A stretch of DNA of 64,000 bases from Dipteronia dyeriana (GCA_032871835.1 CM065303.1:51436597-51500596), one strand, 5' to 3'; shown: positions 24,610 to 36,733, counted from the first letter of the stretch. Notes: a model not told the origin generated them from the letters alone. A program made the numbers and translations.

Positions 24610-26004
24610 TCTTTCTACACTCCCTTTTTCAAAGACATTTCATTTTAATAAACTAAAATTTTATAATAAACACTCCAATTTCCTCTAAAATACCCTATTT
24701 ATCTTTTCAATTTTATACTTATTTTTTAAAGACATTTCATTCAAAAATAATAATAATAATAATTGATAAAAACATTTATTCTGAAAACCATTGTTTTTGT
24801 ATCTTCTTTTTTTTTTTGAAAATTCGATGAAGGTTATTGTCAATTCCCATGATGTTACAAATAAATTATTTTTGATTTTTTAATTAATTTTCCACACTTC
24901 TTTTCTAAAGGTGTTTTTTTTAAAAAAAAAAAACTCATTTCTAGAAGTTTTTATTCCTTCGTATAAAATAAAAAAAAATAATAATAATTGCAGGTTTAAC
25001 ACTAATTAATAACATATTTCGTAGTTAAAGTTTGCTTCTACTTGCATATAATGTTCTTCACCATTTTAGTATTAACGATTTGTGAAAAAAAAAAAGAATT
25101 AAGTTTAGGGTTTCTGAAAAGTGATTAGGAATTTCAAAAAAAAAAAAAAAGAGAAGAAGAAGAAATTTGATGAAGTTTATGAAAAGTTAAAAAGTGTAAG
25201 AGAATGTACGACGTTATTTATTCTAAGTATGTAATTAATTGTCTTTAGAATATTTTGTTTTGTTTAATAATTAATTTGTTTTGTTAAAAAGTATATATGT
25301 TTGGCCTGGTTTATTTTATAATTTAGAGTTGAATAGTTGATAATAATAAAAAAAGTAATTAAGTCATAATTATTGACCTTTAGACATATATCATTTTTAC
25401 ATTAGAAATTTAATTTGATAAAGTTTGAACTTTGGAAATATACCTTTGGCCATAATTAGGCCATATGAATGCCTTTAATGCTGTGCAATCTTATTATTAT
25501 CTTTTTTAAATGTATATCCTTTGTAAAATCAAATAATTAAATATATAAACCCTAATGAAACTCTAATTTTATTTTAAGTATCAAACGTTCTCATCACCGT
25601 ATGATTATCATATAACGAAGTAATGAAAAAAGAATTTTTAGAGGACTTTAATTATATAAAGGTGGGTATTTTTCTTTTCCTTTCTTTTATGTCTAGTTAT
25701 GAACTCTGTCGATAATCAAATCTTTTTTTAAAAGATAAAATATAGATATTAACAATTTTTTTAACTTTTTTTTATATATATAATTTTAATTTTTTTTTAT
25801 TTTAAGACAGTCATATAAATAAGAGAATTCCAAATTGAATATCTCTTAACTTCACATATAATCCAGTTTTACATCTCCAAGACATTTCCAAAAGTAAATT
25901 AGATCATAATTACAAGAGGATTTGATTCCAAAAACAATATGATTTTTTTTATATATAAATTGGATGTGTTAATAATTTAAGAGGGTTTATAAATAAAATG
26001 TATT
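24610..26004. other. Intergenic, AT-rich, nothing recognised
   Basis: A/T homopolymers and short AAT runs. No gene or element boundary was seen. Confidence 0.6.
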
Positions 26005-26460
26005 TGTAAGTTCCTCGGTTTTTGATTGACTCATTTCGTTGACAACCACATTTGGGGATTAATGTGTAAGGATAGTTTAGGTCATCATTGCTCAAGACCT
26101 AGCTTAAACTTCAAAAGTAAAATCACTTGCTTAACCTTTATTGAAGAGGTATTAGTGCACACACACACTCTCATGCATGTTTTGATCATCTTGCATGCTT
26201 GCTTATTTGCCTTCTTGTGTGCCTTTTATGTCTCAACTCTTGCTTCGGTGTTTGATGCATTTAGTTTGCCCTTAGAAGAGGTTTTTCCTCTTAACCGCTG
26301 TTGGGACAGCTCTCTGTGCATTACCTCCGCCGCGGTCTGCACAGCGGTGTTCTCTAGTGGTTACACGCTGCTGCTACCGCAGCCTGTGCAACTTGCATGC
26401 ACAACGGTCTCCCAAGCGAAGTTTCCCAGGCGTCACATGTTGTCCAGACCGCTGTCAGTA
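26005..26460 (+). mobile_element. Truncated LTR of the gag-only family
   Basis: Starts TGTAAGTTCCTCGGTTTTTG like the LTRs at 15985 and 21187. It stays similar through the CACACACACTCTCATGCATG stretch and part of the CCGCGG-type module, then stops at about 26460 inside that module. It belongs to the same LTR subtype as copy 1. The rest of the LTR is missing, so this is a fragment, not a solo LTR. Confidence 0.85.
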
Positions 26461-26793
26461 TTAAAATGAATATATTCATTTCAATAAGGGTACTATTAAC
26501 ATTATGGTGTGTGTTTATAATAATATTTATTTTTTAAACTTTAGACATCGATGTACTTATCAAAATATGTGTACTAATTTGTTTTATGACCGACAATATC
26601 CGTAATCTTAATATTTAATTGATAATATTGTGCAAAAATAATTAAAAATGCATGTTATTTAATAATAATAAATTTAATTAATATCGCAACATATTATTGT
26701 GGCAATCACATATCATGGGAAGTATTCTTATTTCGCTCCTGGTAAATCTCGAATCTGTAAAAATACTCAATAAGTCTCGAAAATACCAAAATA
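26461..26793. other. Intergenic, nothing recognised
   Basis: AT-rich spacer between the LTR fragment and the next MITE-like repeat. Confidence 0.6.
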
Positions 26794-27537
26794 TAGGGTC
26801 GTTTATTTTTTAATCTGAAGACTGAACAATCTTGAATTTTTCTATAGACCGAATATGAGTTGAAATCTAAAATTGAATGATATGTTTATTTATTTTTTCT
26901 CACATCTGAATGTATTGTCAACACGTTTATTTTTTAAAAGTAAAGTTGTCTGAAAATAAGTAATTTTATATTTATATACATATAATGTGGAATAAAAACA
27001 ATCCAAAAATAATAATTATATATAAACACATATGATTATGATTTTCTTATTCGATTACAAACAAACTTCTTTTTTATTAAGAAAAGAATTTTTTTTTTTT
27101 GAAAAAAATAAAAGGAGCAGCAGTAAAACTCATACAAAACACTCTAAAAAAATAATATATAAATGCATCATCTTAATATCATAATAAAGTAATTAGATTA
27201 AATACAAATATAAAAAATGATTATGGTTCATATTTATTTTTAAAGCTATTTAAAATAAGCAGTATATTAAAATACATATTTTTATATCATATACAATATG
27301 ATGAAATTTGAAATATGTTATAAATGGGGGATAATATCGGAAGAAAATATTCAGGATTGCATTTAATGCAATACAATGATTTGAAATTAAGAGAAAAGTC
27401 AAGATTTTTTACTTTTTATTTTAAGTTATTTTTTGGTAGTTTTAAGTTGTTTGACCATTGAAAAAAATAACAAAACAACTTAATCATTTTAATTCATACC
27501 CATTAAGTTTTAAGTGAAAAAAAACAAACGATCTCTA
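26794..27537. mobile_element. MITE-like repeat, copy A
   Basis: The ends are similar inverted repeats (TAGGGTCGTTTATTTTTTAA on the left; right end reverse-complemented TAGAGATCGTTTGTTTTTTT). Both end portions recur in the opposite orientation at 44124-44933. No coding sequence. No convincing target duplication was found, so the superfamily is unassigned; the termini look hAT-like. Confidence 0.6.
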
Positions 27538-28399
27538 AGCTTCGAATTTCAAAAATAAGTATTGGAAACAGACTTGTTTCCAATATGTTTTTATTTTTTA
27601 TTTTTTATTTTTTATTTTTTTCGGATTGAAGTCCAAAATAGTGAAATGAACTTAAATTTTGAGAGAGCGAGAAGTAGTGGAGTGAGAGAAAACCATAAAA
27701 ATGAAAGAGAAGATTTTTGAGAGGTTGAAGAAAGAGAAAAAATAAAAGTAAACAAAAATTTAAAATATTAAGTAAAGAATTAGTATTTTTGGAAGTCACT
27801 TAATTTGGTGTTATAAAAACCCAAATTAGTGCCTCATTTGACTAAATTCGGTTTATCAAATTACCACTCGCAATTGCACGAAAACCATTCGATTAGCATT
27901 GCATACAGGTAAGGGTATCATTCCACGGAGAGGTATCACTCGCCAATTGTCTTAAGTTTTAGAGTTTATTAAAAGCATGTAAATAAGAACATGGAAGCGG
28001 TAAGAATAGTGTGTGTGAAATGTATACATATTGCGGTTGTGTGTGAGAGAATGGAAATGGAAATAACTTAAAACTAAAGATAAAAATATAACTAGGTGCT
28101 TGCCTATCTAAATTACACTACTCCTAAGCTAAATTAATCTACTTCTAAAGGCAATACACCTTAAGTTACGAAAACAAAGGTGACATGGAAAGATGGAAGA
28201 TAGTTGTCACACAAGGGAAAATGAGTTCACCAAACAGAAATACACATCAATTCATCACTCACCTAAGGGACACGAAATGAGTAATTGTGTCTTTGGTCAA
28301 AGACTCATTAAGCACAAGAATATTTAATTAAAATCTAATATAGTAAGGTTATGCATAAAACATGATTTTCCCATTCTTTAGAGTTAATAGTCAATGTCA
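27538..28399. other. Unassigned; possible old retroelement fragment
   Basis: AT-rich at first. From about 27845 to 28390 the composition is more even, with stretches such as CCACTCGCAATTGCACG and GGTATCATTCCACGGAG. Similar wording is common around plant LTR retroelements, but no LTR, primer site or coding motif was found to support a call. Confidence 0.3.
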
Positions 28400-28740
28400 T
28401 GTTGGGATTATACTCGATAGCAAGAGTATAATAATGTATTTGACAATCTTTTCATATTAATAAAGTGATTTCTAGTTTAACAAATTTTATAGCATTTATA
28501 GTTTAAGTATTATAATTGTCAAAAATAAATAATCATATGTCAAAAGACTATGAGAAAAGAAGAATTGTTCATACATCTAGATATGTATGAGGTAGACACA
28601 ATTCTTTAGTTAGTCTTGAATAATATTCACAACTTAAGATAAATGTTGTCTATAACTTTGACAAGATAAAGGCGTCCAACATTTATCTTGTCAAAGTTGT
28701 AGATTATTTTGCTAGTATTTGAGTGGGATCAAATGTAACA
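28400..28740 (+). mobile_element. LTR fragment related to the solo LTR at 12932
   Basis: Starts TGTTGGGATTATACTCGATAG and follows 12932-13240 closely, including GACTATGAGAAAAGAAGAAT and the CATACATCTAGATATGTATG palindrome. It then diverges after GGATCAAATG. It carries an extra inverted duplication of the TTTGACAAGATAAA segment (about 28643-28705) that the other copy lacks. Confidence 0.8.
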
Positions 28741-29634
28741 ATAATTTTAATATTATAATAAAAGAAAGTTAATGATTATAATTTGGGGATTGGAGGAGAA
28801 AAACACAATTTGAACGTACAACATCATTGATGTGGATTTACGAGATTTATCATTGGACCAATCTTATGTCGTCTTAACCTTATAAATTTTGACATCATAT
28901 TTACAACTCCATTATAAACTTCCAACAAACATCCCAACATAAATAAAACTTTTCTCTGATTAAAATTAAAAATAATCACATATTTTACCTCTAGCTTCAT
29001 CTAATGACTTTGTCTTGCAAATAAATACAAGCACAACAATCACATTCATAAATAAATATAGAAACAATTAGGATGCCGGTATTTTAATAAAAAATTAATT
29101 ATTTTAAAAAGGTATACACATATTTTAATAAAAAATTAATTATAAGTATACACATATTCTAATAAATATGATAAGTATTTCTATTTCTATTGCAATACTT
29201 TTATAATTAATTTTTTATTAAAATATGTGTATACTTATCATATTTATGGATGACAATATTTACACCTAAAAACTTAATTCCTAAAAGTATATAAAACATA
29301 ATAAAAGCTACCGAGAATATTTCCTTCTATAACTATTAAGGGATTAAATTATTGGTATCTTGAGCCCTTTAAATATGGCGTTACTTGCGGCTTTGATCGG
29401 TTCAAATTTTTGTCATGAGCTTGCCACGTTTATGTACAAATTGTTTACGAAAAACAAAATCTACAAATCATTAACAAAAGATGTGACATTTTTGGGGAAA
29501 TAATAAGGGAAATTTTGACTATATTATATATTATATAGGTCACACAACACAGTTGCCCTTGAGATTGGACAAACTTGTTGGACTGCTTGTATTAGTTTTC
29601 ATATTTAATAATAATAATATTGTATGACTTGCTT

Positions 29635-29693
<59 letters not shown>

Positions 29694-30769
29694 ATGACTT
29701 GTATGTGTCCAACAAAATTTAAATAATTTGACTCTCTAACATAGGGGATTTTATAAAAAATTATTAGTCTCTTACTAGCAAATTTTGAATTATGATATGA
29801 ATGCAAATTCAAATGATGATATGTAATTGTTTATAAAATCCTAGGAAGAACGATTTATTTATTTATTCTTCTCTCTTTTTTATTTTATTTAATAGCCTAT
29901 CACAATTTTAATAAGAATTAAAATAAACTTGTTTAAAGAAAGAATTTATATTTGTGCATCAAATAAATCACCTATCATATGATCAATATGAAATGCATCA
30001 ACTTAATTTTTTATTCCAAAATTCGTCCCAAACCTCCATTATGGATCTGTTTATTCTTGGAAAAAGAAGAAGAGAAATTAAGAACATACTAATCAATTTT
30101 AGTACATCTTATTACGACGAGTTTCAGTTGCTTAATGTTTCTTGTAAAATATAAAAATTAGAGATATGTCATTTTATACGGTTCATGTGTGATACACGTT
30201 ATTGGTAAGAGATTTGGGTTACCATAACCTTTTCATAAGTATATATTTATATAAAGAGTTTTTTCTATAATGGTGTAAGAGTAAAAATTTGGAGGATGTT
30301 TCTAATATTTGTTTAGTTTCATATATCAAAATAAAAGATTTGAAAAGTTGGGAAGGGCTGTAAAGGACAGGTAAGTCTCCGTGTCACAGCTGGACTCGGC
30401 TTGGCGGGTTGGATCATCAACTCTCAAATTTTTTATTTTTCTACACTTAGATCTGTGTGCGGGCTGTGGCTGGAGCTGGTATATTCTCTGTTGCAATTTT
30501 ATTTTTGACAAATTTCCTGTATTGCCAAATATTTATCCTTGTATTGCCAGATCCCCAATTTTGTTAACACAAACACTTTGAAAGTGTTCCGGTTATTAGA
30601 TGGATCTAATGATTGTTTTAGTTTATTGCTCGGTCTATGTTGAGAATGCAGGATATATAAATATCCATAATTATTGATATGCATACAAGATTTAACTACT
30701 ATAATGAATGGATATATATATATATATATATGTATATATAGTACAAATATCACCACTTTACTAATATAT
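28741..30769. other. Intergenic, AT-rich
   Basis: Apart from the hairpin it contains an (AT)n run at 29639-29690 and a shorter one near 30714. No gene recognised. The higher-GC stretch at 30360-30490 has no supporting exon structure. Confidence 0.55.
29112..29234. repeat. Hairpin with perfect 34-bp arms
   Basis: 29112-29145 is the exact reverse complement of 29201-29234 (arm starts GTATACACATATTTTAATAA). The 55-base loop itself contains a further AATAAATATGATAAGTA that pairs with sequence just right of the second arm. No product is predicted. Confidence 0.9.
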
Positions 30770-31156
30770 GTTTAAAAGGCACCATTTAACGTGTTCAGAC
30801 GAAATACCCCGAAATATTAAAACAGTGAGGAATTTGTTGTTTTCTAAGTCAGAGAGAAGCAACAGTCAAAACGACGGGAAACTAATCGACGGTGAAGTGA
30901 CCGGAACGAGATTACACGAGAACAGCTGCGATTGAGAAATGTAAGATTTTTTTTTCATCGTTTTTGTTGTTGTTAACTTGCATTACATGCTAGAATTGAG
31001 TTTTATTGATAGGAATTGTAGAAACCGGTTAAAATAGAGATGTGAGAATGGTTGTGGTTTAGGTTAGGGTTTGTAATTTGGTTGAATATCAGTTGAAGAA
31101 GATGAAATCTGGGTTATCGAGACTTTTTGCAAGAGAAACGAGTTTATATGTTGTTG

Positions 31157-31825
31157 AGTCGAGCTTTTATTTTCGTGAAAAATAGGTTTTGGTAAGTCGA
31201 GCTTGTTTTGCAATGTTTCGAGCTTTTTTTGAATTGAATCGAGCTTTTTTGAAATGGATCGAGCTTTTTTGAAAAGAAATCGAGCTTTTTCAATAGGGTC
31301 GAGTTTTTTTTTGAAAGGGATAGAGCTTTTTTGAAAAGGATTCGAGCTTTTTTCAATAGGTTCAAGTTTTTTTTTCATTGGATCGAGCTTTTTTGAAAGG
31401 GATCGAGCTTTTTTTAAATAAGATATAGCTTTCTTACATAGGATCGAGCTTATTTGTTCATAGGATCGAGCTTTTTTCTAAATTTTTGTGAAATAATTAG
31501 GTTTTGGTGGGTCGAGCTTTTTTAATATATAAGGGTTCGAGCGTTTTCTTAATAGGATCGAACTTTTTTTATATTGGATCGAGTTTTTTTTACATATGAT
31601 CGAGCTATTTTGTTATGGGATCGAGCATTTTTTCATAGGATCGAGTTTTTTTTAAAGGGTCGAGCTTTTTTGTCATTGGATAGAGCTTTAGTGTTATGGG
31701 ATCGAGCATTTTTGTTATAGGATCGAGCTTTTTATGAAAAGGGTCGACCTTTTTTCTCCTGAAATCGTGCCTTTTTGTTTTAGGACCGAGCTGTTTTTAC
31801 ATTGGATCGAGACTTTTAATTTTGG
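31157..31825 (+). repeat. Left array of ~21-bp GATCGAGCTTTTTT repeats
   Basis: About 30 degenerate units with consensus near GGATCGAGCTTTTTTNNNN and a spacing of roughly 20-22 bp. The array lies between a possible splice donor (AAATGTAAGAT, 30937-30947) and the acceptor-like ttgcag (31869-31874) just before the DUF1985 frame, so it may be intronic. Confidence 0.85.
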
Positions 31826-31874
31826 TTACGAAATTTGTTCTGTTTAATGATGTTGTATTTCTGTTATATTGCAG

Positions 31875-32828
31875 ATGAGAAATAGGTTGAGGGATTCGCT
31901 TAAAACTGCAGAAGGAGACTGGTACGAGGGCAAATTGACTCGACACAACCATTTTGATGCCCTTGGCCATATAGACGATGCCCTGAACCGTGTCCCTATA
32001 GAACTTGCAGATGAAGATCGGCGTAGTTCATGGCGTCATGTTTCGGGCATTTCTTGACGATGCATCGGGAGATGAAATTTTCGTGTGGTATTATCCATCG
32101 GTTGCTTTTGAGGAGCTGCATAATAACGGCCCAACAGATGAGATGCAGTTCATGTTAGGAAACTAGTCGGTGAGGTTTTCGAATGTGGAATTTTGCCTGA
32201 TCACTGGACTACGGTTTGGAGTTGTACCAAACACGACCAAGTATGCAACAGTGGAGAATGGCATACATCAGCAGTATTTTCCTGAAGCCGATGAGGTGTC
32301 GTTGGAGGAGATTATGGGTGTTTTCACTGTCGTAGAGTTCGGAAAGGCGTACGATGCTGTCAAGCTCTGCCTCATATATATGCTGAACTGGATACTGATG
32401 GGGGTGGATGAGAGATTCAAGATTCCAGTTTGGTAGTTTCGGTTGGTTGAGGATCTCGATGGGTTCGACGCGTTCCCGTGGGGTGCCCACATGTACAGGC
32501 ATTCTATTTACTCATTCAAGCATGCGCTTGATGGGCGACGAGACGGGTTCGAGCGACGCCAGCAGGAAAATGACGCTGACGTACATACGGTGAAGACCTA
32601 CAACATATACGGTTTATCTCACGCTCTATTGGTAAGAACTTCAAACTATAAATTGTACTTTATTGCTCGTGTCCTAAATATTATGGATATTTATCGTACT
32701 TATCTTTGATGCAGATATTTGCTTTCGAGATGATCCTTGATTTGGCTAAAGAGTTCGGTGCCCGGAGGGTTACTGATCTGACTCACCTTCCACTCGAAAT
32801 TCTGCCGCATTACAAAATGGCTTACTAG
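31875..32828 (+). pseudogene. DUF1985-type MULE-associated gene remnant
   Basis: Reading from ATG 31875, the frame shows NRLRDSLKTAEGDWYEGKL and shifts near 32030. It then continues as FSNVEFCLITGLRFG, a DAVKLCLIYMLNWILMG helix and WGAHMYRHSIYSF, which are DUF1985 hallmarks. In-frame TAGs at about 32165 and 32434 interrupt it. A GT-AG intron fits at 32632-32714, after which the frame resumes with IFAFEMILDLAKEFGARR and stops at 32828. DUF1985 proteins are typically encoded by Mutator-like elements with a C-terminal Ulp1 protease, which is absent here. Function of the domain is unknown. Confidence 0.75.
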
Positions 32829-32858
32829 TCTCTTTAAATCCTTTTTCGTTGGAAAAAA

Positions 32859-33749
32859 TTACCCTTTATATATCATGCTTGTAGGTTCATCTTCAACCAA
32901 GTTTCTGCTTCCACTTATACCAAACGAGTATGATTCTGCTCTTGGAATAACCCATGTTGTGGTATTACCAGAATCATCTGGAGTTACATTAGCCCGGACC
33001 TCAGAGGTCCCAGCTATATCTGGTGCACTGGAACTAAATCTGTGTACATGTCTAACACGTCTTTCCGTTTGGACAGGTTTTTCATCATCCTCATTGTCCT
33101 CTACATTTTTTACAGAATTGAAATTGCCCTCATTATCCACCTCATGATTCACCCCAACATTCAGTGCTGTATTATGCTCATTGTTGATGTCATTATAGAT
33201 CTCATTGTACTGGTGGTTGTACTGCCTACCATTCATTTCAATTTGACAACCAAATACATCGTCGAATTGAGGTCCCAATATACTATCATGGGCGGCTACT
33301 TCCGGTGGGACATCACATATGTTTTTCCGACCATCAATCCCACTTCTTTCTGTGAACAACTGGCTGCTTCCGCCAGACGATCGAAATTGTTGGGTGTTAT
33401 CACGATCAGGGATATCTTCACCAATGGCACCTCCTACTGGCCTCTGGATTAGACTAACACATACTTGAGGGATCACCCTACCTTCCCCTAGCATAAACTG
33501 AACATCATCATTGTTTCTTATAAATGTACGATATGTAATCTCAGGAACAATTGATAGAGACTGTAGATCAATACTGTATTTGTTCTCATCAAACTTCAGA
33601 ATGGTTTGCACAATTGACACCAGTTCGTCGTAACTCAAATTCTTTGACACATACAAACCTTGGTTATCGGAACCTAAATACCTTTGATTTCTGTCGGGTA
33701 ATTGCTCTCATCAATCGTTGAAAGATATGACTATTCTCACCCTATCCAT
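32859..33749 (-). pseudogene. N-terminal fragment of a MURA-like transposase
   Basis: A 265-codon frame (33656-32859) starts MYVSKNLSYDELVSIVQTIL. It continues with the PB1-like N-terminal module common in plant MURA proteins (TYRTFIRNNDDVQFML), then an acidic Asn/Glu-rich linker and VRHVHRFSSSAPDIAGT. An upstream remnant MDRVRIVISFND at 33749 is separated by a frameshift and stop. The protein ends at MIYKG where family members run on into the zinc-finger and DDE catalytic region, so it could not catalyse transposition. The stop lies 31 bp from the end of the convergent DUF1985 remnant, which probably marks the deletion junction. Confidence 0.7.
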
Positions 33750-33845
33750 TGTCCTGTCAAAACCATCATCAAAAACCATTATTAAGAAACAAATAGTTAA
33801 TATTAAATTTACAATTATAAAGGATTAAACAAAAATCAAAAGTGT

Positions 33846-34205
33846 AAGCGATCGAGCTTTTTTTTTTACTGATCGAGTTTTTTTGTACATAATCGAGCCG
33901 TTTTTATATATGATCGAGCTTTTTTTGTTCATGACCGAGCTCTATTTGTACATCATCGAGCTTTTCTTTAATATGGCTCGAGCTTTTTTCAAATATGGCT
34001 CGACCTTTTTATTTTAGGGATTGAGCTTTTTTGTGAGGAATCGAGCTTTTTTTGTGCGGGATCGAGCTTTTTTTATGAGGGATCGAGCTTTTTTTCTAAG
34101 GGATCGAGTTTTTTTTGTGACATATCCAGCATCTATTTTTTGGATCGAGCATTTATTTTATGGATGGAGCTTTTTTTAAAATGTTTCGAGATTTTTTAAA
34201 ATGAT
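33846..34205 (+). repeat. Right array of ~21-bp GATCGAGCTTTTTT repeats
   Basis: About 17 units of the same repeat as the left array and in the same orientation, not inverted. It sits in the 5' leader of the MURA remnant, with a donor-like AAGGTAAATTAAT on the minus strand at about 34430-34442. Confidence 0.85.
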
Positions 34206-34605
34206 TTCCAGCTTTTATGTCCAAGATTTTAAACTTATTTGCATCACTTCAACTCAACTCGGCCAAATATATATACAAAAAAATATGCATACATGTTCAT
34301 TCATTATTTTTTAAAAGTTTACAACTCCCTGACATAAACAAAAAAAATTGAGACAACATGTTCATAAATGTTCATACAGTGTTATACCACACAGAAATAC
34401 AAGAAAAAATAGAAATGAAGATCAAAAATATTAATTTACCTTGTGCAATATCTGGAATGGAGCTCGTTTTCTGAAGAGATACCCGGAGTAGTTGATTGAT
34501 TTTCAGACAACTTTTTTGGACGATATCTTTTAAAGAATAAAGAATCGATTATTTAAGGGCAATTTCGGTAGCTCACCATAATATGTGCCTTTTAAACTTA
34601 ACTTA

Positions 34606-34684
34606 TTATATAACTTATTATAACGATGACAACACTGGAACTCACAAAAAAAATGTGACATTTCTCACCATTTTCACTATACAA

Positions 34685-34746
<62 letters not shown>

Positions 34747-34929
34747 GTTTCCTATCGGTGCATATTGATATAACTTATATCAGTACGTTGTAACTAACAT
34801 CAGTGCGTTGTATGTGGCCCACTGACAACCACTGATTATGTAGAAGTTTTGACAAGTACACTTTCAATCAAAGTATGTAAATCTAATGGTCCACATCCAA
34901 CCCACTGACTTGAAAATTACCAATATATA
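34606..34929. other. Spacer with (AT)n-(GA)n microsatellite
   Basis: A compound microsatellite runs from about 34688 to 34746 (AT repeats then GA repeats). No gene. Confidence 0.85.
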
Positions 34930-36717
34930 TGTAAGTTCCTCGGTTTTTGATTGGCTTATTTCGATTGACAAACCGCGTTTAGGGATAATTATGTAAGGAT
35001 AGTTTAGGTCGGCTTTGCTCGTAATCAAGTTCAAGCTTCAAAGGTATATCACTTGCTTAATTTCTTTGAAGAGGTTTTAGTTGCACACACTCACATATTA
35101 TGTATTTGTATTGACATGCGTTATGTGTTGCTCAGACACACTCACTCACTTGAATTTGGTTTGTTATGCATGAGTGCTTCATTGTTGTCTATATGCATTC
35201 ATAGTGGGGTTTTATGTGTGTTTGCGCTTGCATGGTTGTGTGATTTTCTTAGCGCATTGAGTGACTACTTGGAAGGTCTCATTCTTCTCTTGGATTTGGT
35301 CTTCGGTCACATGGTTGTTTCCATGAGTTTGTGCACTCATGTTATTATCCAGATCTGACCTTTGGTCACTCATTTAACCATAAATCTTTCTATAGACATC
35401 CAAATCATATCTTGTTAATTGGAGTAGAAAGTAGACTTCAATACCTTTCCAAAGGTATATTATACGAAAGGTTTGGATGTCGTTTGGTCATGTTTTGGGT
35501 AGCTCGAATCTGAAGTTGTTGTGTTGTTGTGTTTTTTTTTCCCGAGAGCAAAATGACCTTAAGGCGACCTCAGGGCAACCCTAGGGAGACCTCAGGGCGA
35601 CCTGACTTCCAAGTCACTTTTTCAAACATATTTTGGCTCACTAACCCGAGAGCAAAACGACCTTGAAGTGGCATATCATCCAGGTCGCCCTAAGATCGCT
35701 TCTGACACCCAGAAATTGATTTTTTCTTTTCCAAAACGTTGTAGTTTGATTTGGACCTTATAAATACATCATACTCTTCCCCAAATCAAACCTAGAGCTC
35801 TGAAAATATATCCTTAGAGAGAAAAAGTACTTTCTAGTAAGAGTGAGCTCTCAAGAACTCATCTTGATTCAACCAACCATCAATCCATGAGCGTCTAGCA
35901 TCTTCTTGCATCTTCCAAGCGTGGATTTCTCTTGTTTTCATTGACTAGGTAATCTTTACATGACCTAGAATTTATTATTACTTAACTAGGCTATGTTTAC
36001 CTAGAAAAAACATCAATTACTCATTGAATGTATGCTTTTATGTTATATTGCATTTATAACATGCTTGAGTTGTTGTTTGTTGGTTGAAATGTTTGTTTTC
36101 ATGATTGCTAGCATTTAGGACTATTTTACCCTTCTAGCTAAATCTACTTGCACTTGCATATAGATAATTGATATCTAGGATTTGCATTCATTGCCATCTT
36201 TAATCCTTAGATAAGCATTAAATGTCTTAACCTAACTTTTGTGTATCTAGAATATTTTCATATATTCACTTAGGTTGTTTTGACTCTTCATTGAGGTTAA
36301 GTCTTGTGACTACGGTGTGTAGTGCTCAAGCAAGTGAAGTCTTACAACCAAGGTTGGGTTTGGAAGCATTGATCAAGAATCACTATTAAGGCCTCTTGGG
36401 TAGTAGCGGTGGGTAAGTAACCTTGAAGTGTGACTATATGGTCAACTTAGGTTGTAAACATTATTACAATAGTGGATTTGAGGATCGGATGTGGTTAAAA
36501 GGATAGCTCGTGGTTTTTTCCTTTGTTGAAGGGTTTCCACGTAAATATCATGTGTTTTTATTGTTTTATGCATAATTAGTTTTAATTGAATGCTTTATGA
36601 TTTCAGACAATATTTGGAATATTGATTAATCGAAAAGTTGGTAATTGATTTGATTAAAAACCTATTCACCCATTTCCCCTCTAGGTTTATAGACACACAC
36701 TTTATAGGGAATTTTCA
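34930..36717 (+). repeat. 5' LTR of gag-only copy 2
   Basis: 1788 bp, TGTAAGTTCCTCGG to GGGAATTTTCA. A GC-rich module (about 35540-35705) repeats CCCGAGAGCAAARYGACC and AGGGCGACC-type words. CCAAAACGTTGTAG and a good TATA box (TATAAATA, 35759-35766) follow. The C-rich tract near the 3' end is interrupted here. Confidence 0.9.
35759..35766 (+). promoter_or_regulatory. LTR TATA box
   Basis: TATAAATA, placed about 50 bp after the GC-rich module and preceded by TTTGATTTGGACCT. The same box is at 41041-41048 in the 3' LTR. A related core with CATATATA is seen on the minus strand near 61087-61096. Confidence 0.65.
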
Positions 36718-36718
36718 A

Positions 36719-36733
36719 TTGGTATCAGAGCAG
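36719..36733 (+). other. Primer binding site
   Basis: TTGGTATCAGAGCAG one base after the LTR, identical in type to copy 1. Confidence 0.9.

Larger units (their letters stand above)
30770..34605. mobile_element. Internally deleted MULE with DUF1985 and MURA remnants
   Basis: The ends carry GTTTAAAAGGCAC (about 30770-30782) and, reverse-complemented, GTTTAAAAGGCAC (about 34592-34604). They bracket two convergent coding remnants: a DUF1985-type gene (+) and the N-terminus of a Mutator MURA-like transposase (-), whose ends are only about 30 bp apart. The combination is known from plant MULEs that also encode a Ulp1-like protease (KI/Kaonashi or CUMULE type). The DDE catalytic part of MURA and the Ulp1 domain are both missing, so a central deletion near 32830-32860 is inferred. 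Two long arrays of a ~21-bp repeat flank the genes. No 9-bp target duplication was found, so the exact ends are provisional. Confidence 0.65.

Noticed and set aside
27845..28390. Possible Ty3/gypsy-related fragment
   Set aside because: The impression rests on general familiarity with such wording; no LTR, primer site or protein motif supports it.
30326..30581. Slightly GC-richer stretch with open frames on both strands
   Set aside because: No start context, splice structure or domain, and the frames are mirror shadows of one another.
32875..33452. Plus-strand frames opposite the MURA remnant
   Set aside because: They are shadows of the minus-strand frame, which matches MURA N-terminal sequence. 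The plus frames match nothing I know.
31157..34205. The regular ~21-bp repeats looked CRISPR-like at first
   Set aside because: The units are degenerate and contiguous without unique spacers, lie in a plant transposon, and have no cas genes nearby.
17689..36733. GGTATCAGAGC motifs as possible tRNA genes
   Set aside because: Only the 3'-complementary stretch of tRNA-Met is present, directly after LTR ends. These are primer binding sites, not tRNA genes.
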